DNA of 9,231 nt, taken from contig JARRNY010000109.1 of NCBI GenBank assembly GCA_037384445.1, forward strand, positions 1 through 9,231. Direction: 5' to 3'. The notes beneath the pieces were generated by a model. That model did not search any database and was not told where the DNA came from. It worked only from the letters and a program-made list of their open reading frames with translations. Made by a program: the position numbers and the translations under genes. This DNA comes from Thiodiazotropha sp037384445 (GTDB lineage: Bacteria > Pseudomonadota > Gammaproteobacteria > Chromatiales > Chromatiaceae). Positions within the stretch are counted from its first letter, which is position 1; each line of letters begins with the position of its first letter. Below, in pieces: positions 6,103 to 9,231 of this stretch.

Positions 6103-6651
6103 ATGCTGGATTTTTCGAAAAACTACTTTGAACTCTTCGGTTTGCCGGTTGGCTATATCGTGGATGCGAACGCCCTGTCTGATCGCTACCGCGAACTGCA
6201 GCGCATCGTTCATCCCGATCGCTTTGCCAATGCTTCCGACCAGGAGCGTCGTCTCTCCGTACAGGGCGCCGCGCTGATAAACGAGGCCTATGACACGCTC
6301 AAGGACCCGGTCGCCCGTGGCAGCTACCTGCTGAATCTGCATGGTATCGAGATGGATGCTCACAACGAATCGACCCAGGATATGGAATTTCTCATGCAGC
6401 AGATGGAGCTGCGCGAGGAGCTAGAAGGGGTGCGCAATCAACCGGACCCCTATGCAGCGGTCGACGATATCAGCACTCGGGTGAACCAACAGATCACCAG
6501 TCTGGTGGGGCAGATGGCGGTGCAGTTCGAGAGCTCTACCCAGGAACAGCTGGAGGAGGCTCGCGAGATCCTGCGCAAGATGCGCTTTTTGCAGAAGCTG
6601 CGTAGCGAGGCTGAAAGCGTCGCTGCGGATCTGGAGGATGAGCTGCATTGA
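6103..6651 (+). CDS. hscB: Fe-S co-chaperone HscB (DnaJ-like)
   Basis: HscB brings IscU to the Hsp70-type chaperone HscA and stimulates its ATPase. The 182-residue product has a J-domain (about 7-75) with the HPD motif at H37-D39 and the family N-terminus YFELFGLP. A linker leads to a C-terminal three-helix domain whose surface LMQQMELREELE (about 97-108) forms the IscU-binding face. The C-terminal helix (REILRKMRFLQKLRSEAE) is also family-typical. It is about 11 residues longer than E. coli HscB, mostly at the N-terminus and in the linker. The sequence before ATG 6103 has no clear Shine-Dalgarno site, unlike iscS, iscU and iscX, so translation initiation may be weak. It is the first gene after the terminator. 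Confidence 0.96.
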   Translation: MLDFSKNYFELFGLPVGYIVDANALSDRYRELQRIVHPDRFANASDQERRLSVQGAALINEAYDTLKDPVARGSYLLNLHGIEMDAHNESTQDMEFLMQQMELREELEGVRNQPDPYAAVDDISTRVNQQITSLVGQMAVQFESSTQEQLEEAREILRKMRFLQKLRSEAESVAADLEDELH

Positions 6652-6705
6652 TCGCAATGACGATCAGTGTCAGGCCGCCGAAACGAAGATGATACGACGA
6701 GAACG

Positions 6706-8577
6706 ATGGCACTTTTACAGATAGCAGAACCGGGTCAGGCACAGGCTCCCCATCAACATCGGCTGGCTGCCGGCATCGATCTGGGCACCACCAACTCGCT
6801 GGTGGCCAGCGTGCGCAGCGGTCAGGCGGAAACCCTGCCGGATGGGGAGGGACGCCATCTGCTTCCCTCCGTAGTGCGCTACACCCCTGACGGTATCCAT
6901 GTCGGCCATGACGCCAAGGCGGGCGAGGCGGAGGATCCGCTGAATACCATCTCCTCCGCCAAGCGTCTCATTGGCCGTGGGGTGAGTGATATCAAGACTC
7001 TGGGCAGCCGCCTGCCTTACCGTTTTATTCAGGAACACACCACGGTACCGCGTATCCAGACCGTAGCCGGCGATATCAGCCCTATCGAAGTCTCCTCCGA
7101 GGTGCTCAAAGTGCTGTCGCAGCGGGCTGAGGATAGCCTGGGTGGTGAACTGGCAGGGGTGGTCATCACGGTGCCGGCCTACTTTGACGAGGCGCAGCGC
7201 CAGGCCACCAAAGACGCAGCAAAGCTGGCAGGGCTACACGTCTTCCGCCTGCTCAACGAACCCACTGCCGCCGCTGTTGCCTACGGGCTTGATAAAGGGG
7301 CGGAAGGGGTGCATGCCATCTACGACCTGGGTGGCGGTACCTTCGATGTCTCCATCCTGCGCCTCAACAAAGGGGTCTTCGAGGTGATGGCCACCGGTGG
7401 CGACTCTGCTCTGGGTGGCGACGACTTCGACCGTGCCGTGGCTCACTGGATCATGCAGCAGGCAGGTATTGCCGAAGATGCCGACCATGCTCAGATCAAA
7501 CGCCTGCTGAATGCCGGCTGTGCCGCCAAGGAGGCTCTCAGCCAGGCCGATGAGACGGCCGTGCAGGTCACCCTGGCTGACGGAAGCGCCTGGCAAGGCA
7601 CGCTGACGCGGGAGCAGTTCAACGAACTGATCGACCCCCTGATCAAGAAGACCCTCATGGCCTGTCGCCGCGCCCTGCGCGATGCCGGTGTCTCCACCGA
7701 AGAGGTGAATGAGGTGGTGATGGTGGGTGGTTCCACCCGCGTGCCGAGGGTGCGTGAAAAGGTGGGCGAACTGTTCGCCAGCGAACCCCTGGTCGATATC
7801 GATCCGGACCGGGTGGTCGCTGTGGGTGCAGCCATTCAGGCTGATATCCTGGCCGGCAACAAGCCGGATGACGAGATGTTGCTACTCGACGTGATCCCGC
7901 TCTCGCTGGGTATCGAGACCATGGGTGGTCTGAGCGAGAAGCTGATCAGCCGCAACACCACCATCCCCGTTGCCCGGGCACAAGAGTTCACCACCTTCAA
8001 GGATGGCCAGAGCGCCATCGCTATCCATGTGGTGCAGGGCGAGCGAGAATTGGTCTCTGACTGCCGCTCGCTGGCCCGCTTCGAGCTGCGTGGTATCCCA
8101 CCCATGGTGGCCGGTGCTGCGCGTATCCGGGTCACCTTTGCCGTCGACGCGGATGGCCTGCTCAGCGTCAGCGCGCGTGAGATGTCGAGCGGTGTAGAGT
8201 CGAGTATCGAGGTCAAACCCTCCTACGGCCTCACCGACAACGAGATCGAGAAGATGCTGAAGGACTCCATCGCCTTCGCCGGTGAGGATAAACTGGCGCG
8301 CAGCCTGCGTGAACAGCAGGTGGAAGCGACGCGCACCATCGAGGCACTGGAGGCCGCTCTGGCCAGCGATGGTGATCGTCTGTTGAATGCAGATGAACGA
8401 CGCCTGGTGGAGGCGGCTCTCGAGGAGCTGCGCTCCCTGGCTCAATCAGATGACCAGAAGGTGATCAAAAGCGGTATCGAAAAGCTTGAGCAGGTCTGTG
8501 GCTTCTACGTCGAGCGGCGTATGAATCAGAGCATTCAGCAGGCTATGTCCGGCCACAAGGTGGACGAGTTCGAATAA
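6706..8577 (+). CDS. hscA: Fe-S cluster chaperone HscA (Hsp70 family)
   Basis: HscA is the specialised Hsp70 that binds the LPPVK motif of IscU in an ATP-controlled cycle with HscB and drives release of the assembled cluster to acceptors. The 623-residue product (616 in E. coli) has the HscA-type N-terminus MALLQIAEPGQ and the phosphate loop GIDLGTTNS (23-31). YDLGGGTFD (206-214) belongs to the nucleotide-binding domain, and the interdomain linker lies around DVIPLSLG (395-402). The substrate-binding domain contains NTTIPVARAQEFTTFKDGQ, and the helical lid runs to the end (GHKVDEFE). The frame is open to a GTG at 6667, but the family N-terminus supports ATG 6706. It starts 54 bases after hscB; a 6-bp dyad (TGATCG/CGATCA, 6649-6666) overlaps the hscB stop. 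Confidence 0.98.
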   Translation: MALLQIAEPGQAQAPHQHRLAAGIDLGTTNSLVASVRSGQAETLPDGEGRHLLPSVVRYTPDGIHVGHDAKAGEAEDPLNTISSAKRLIGRGVSDIKTLGSRLPYRFIQEHTTVPRIQTVAGDISPIEVSSEVLKVLSQRAEDSLGGELAGVVITVPAYFDEAQRQATKDAAKLAGLHVFRLLNEPTAAAVAYGLDKGAEGVHAIYDLGGGTFDVSILRLNKGVFEVMATGGDSALGGDDFDRAVAHWIMQQAGIAEDADHAQIKRLLNAGCAAKEALSQADETAVQVTLADGSAWQGTLTREQFNELIDPLIKKTLMACRRALRDAGVSTEEVNEVVMVGGSTRVPRVREKVGELFASEPLVDIDPDRVVAVGAAIQADILAGNKPDDEMLLLDVIPLSLGIETMGGLSEKLISRNTTIPVARAQEFTTFKDGQSAIAIHVVQGERELVSDCRSLARFELRGIPPMVAGAARIRVTFAVDADGLLSVSAREMSSGVESSIEVKPSYGLTDNEIEKMLKDSIAFAGEDKLARSLREQQVEATRTIEALEAALASDGDRLLNADERRLVEAALEELRSLAQSDDQKVIKSGIEKLEQVCGFYVERRMNQSIQQAMSGHKVDEFE

Positions 8578-8596
8578 ATTCGGAGTTAATAATAAG

Positions 8597-8656
8597 CCGC
8601 GAATGAACGCGAATCACCGCAAATTGACGCTGGTTGATTTATGCGTTCATTCGCGG
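8597..8656 (+). repeat. 60-base palindromic element (REP/MITE-like) between hscA and fdx
   Basis: CCGCGAATGAACGC (8597-8610) and GCGTTCATTCGCGG (8643-8656) are perfect 14-base inverted repeats. The 32 bases between them continue as an imperfect stem: AATCACC with GGTTGATT, one bulge, then GC/GC around an AAATTGAC loop. The motif GCGAATxxxCGC recurs in the left half. The whole behaves as one long hairpin in the mRNA, with no T-run, so it is not a terminator. The form matches short dispersed palindromes found between bacterial genes. Only one copy is in the window, so its repetitive nature is inferred. It occupies half of the 117-base hscA-fdx gap. Confidence 0.7.
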
Positions 8657-8694
8657 TGAATACTAAAGCGCTATTCAATCCAGAGAAGTCAGTC

Positions 8695-9033
8695 ATGCCA
8701 CAAATTATCGTCCTCCCGCACGAAGAGATCTGCCCCGAAGGCGCCGCATTCGAAGTGGAGCCGGGCATCACCATCTGTGACGCGGCCCTGCAGCACGGCA
8801 TCGAGATCGAGCATGCCTGTGAGAAATCCTGTGCCTGTACCACCTGTCATGTCATTATCCGCGAGGGTTTCGACACCCTGGAAGAGGCGGAGGAGACCGA
8901 AGAGGATATGCTCGACAAGGCCTGGGGTCTGGAGCCTGAATCCCGTCTTAGCTGCCAGGCGGTGGTCGGTGACAGGGACCTGGTGATCGAAATCCCCAAA
9001 TACACCATCAACATGGTGTCCGAACACCACTGA
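8695..9033 (+). CDS. fdx: ISC-type [2Fe-2S] ferredoxin Fdx
   Basis: Fdx supplies electrons to the IscS-IscU complex during cluster synthesis, for persulfide reduction and reductive coupling. The 112-residue product aligns along its length with the adrenodoxin-like ferredoxin of E. coli isc. The [2Fe-2S] ligands are C42, C48, C51 and C87, in the ACEKSCACTTC loop and the downstream SRLSCQAVV; C46 is the extra conserved non-ligand cysteine. DMLDKAWGLEPESR and the C-terminal IPKYTINMVSEHH are also family-typical. The frame is open to an ATG at 8641 inside the palindrome, but the family N-terminus MPQIIVLPHEE and an AGAGAAG about 7 bases upstream favour ATG 8695. It follows hscA after an unusually long 117-base gap and is 13 bases from iscX. 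Confidence 0.97.
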   Translation: MPQIIVLPHEEICPEGAAFEVEPGITICDAALQHGIEIEHACEKSCACTTCHVIIREGFDTLEEAEETEEDMLDKAWGLEPESRLSCQAVVGDRDLVIEIPKYTINMVSEHH

Positions 9034-9046
9034 TCAGGAGCGCATT

Positions 9047-9231
9047 ATGGGACTGAAATGGGTTGATACCCTGGAGATTGCCATCGCCCTCGATGAAGCC
9101 CACGAGGATGTGGATCCAACGACCATCAACTTCGTCGACCTGCGCAACTGGGTACTCGCACTGGAGGAGTTCGATGACGACCCTGACCACTCGGGTGAGA
9201 AAATCCTCGAAGCAATCCAAGCGGCGTGGAT
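9047..9231 (+). CDS. iscX: Fe-S assembly protein IscX, 5' part
   Basis: IscX is a small acidic protein that binds IscS and iron and modulates cysteine desulfurase activity. It competes with frataxin (CyaY) for the same site. Sixty-one codons are visible before the window ends; the family is about 66 residues, so only the last few and the stop are missing. The start MGLKWVDTLEIAIALDEAH and the acidic FDDDPDHSGEKILEAI segment are diagnostic. AGGAG lies 6 bases before the ATG, the best ribosome-binding site in the operon. It is 13 bases after fdx, consistent with one transcript. The identification is firm although the gene is clipped. Confidence 0.96.
   Translation, partial: MGLKWVDTLEIAIALDEAHEDVDPTTINFVDLRNWVLALEEFDDDPDHSGEKILEAIQAAW

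Noticed and set aside
5617..6363. 248-codon minus-strand open frame across iscA, the terminator and hscB
   Set aside because: It runs antisense through two well-supported genes and a terminator; no recognisable motif or start context.
8641..8694. Fdx start at the ATG inside the palindrome
   Set aside because: It would add 18 residues encoded partly by the repeat, which the ferredoxin family lacks; the ATG at 8695 gives the standard N-terminus.

Overview
This window is a chromosomal housekeeping segment from a gammaproteobacterium. It carries the complete ISC iron-sulfur cluster biogenesis operon, apart from a clipped last gene, with its usual gammaproteobacterial neighbours. The order is secF (3' end), a small unrecognised ORF, suhB (minus strand), trmJ, cysE, iscR, iscS, iscU, iscA, hscB, hscA, fdx, iscX (5' end). 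The suhB/trmJ/iscRSUA-hscBA-fdx-iscX order is that of E. coli. A secF gene on one side and a cysE between trmJ and iscR is the arrangement I remember from Pseudomonas/Azotobacter-type gammaproteobacteria. Moderately high GC and the protein sequences point to a free-living or symbiotic gammaproteobacterium, perhaps of the Chromatiales/sulfur-oxidiser type. Genus cannot be fixed from the sequence alone.

Layout. Bases 1-337 are the C-terminal part of the SecF translocase subunit. Bases 338-686 hold a strong hairpin and a small minus-strand ORF of unknown function. suhB (687-1484, minus) and trmJ (1589-2314, plus) are divergent across a 104-base gap. A non-coding stretch of 279 bases follows, whose last part carries a probable cysE promoter. 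From cysE onward everything is on the plus strand. An iscR promoter with an embedded IscR type 1-like operator sits at 3440-3471. iscR-iscS-iscU-iscA are tightly spaced, and a textbook intrinsic terminator follows iscA. hscB and hscA come next, then a 60-base palindromic element between hscA and fdx, then fdx and iscX.

How the genes work together. CysE makes O-acetylserine for cysteine synthesis, and cysteine is the sulfur donor for IscS. IscS passes persulfide sulfur to the scaffold IscU, using electrons from the ferredoxin Fdx, while IscX modulates IscS. HscB and HscA recognise IscU through its LPPVK motif and drive cluster release, and IscA acts as an A-type carrier. IscR holds a [2Fe-2S] cluster and represses the operon when cluster supply is sufficient. 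All catalytic and ligand residues I checked are present, so the pathway looks intact.

I found no new multi-gene system here. The parts worth attention are non-coding: the terminator splitting the operon after iscA, the palindromic element that appears to separate fdx from an older ribosome-binding site, and an IscR-like site in front of cysE.
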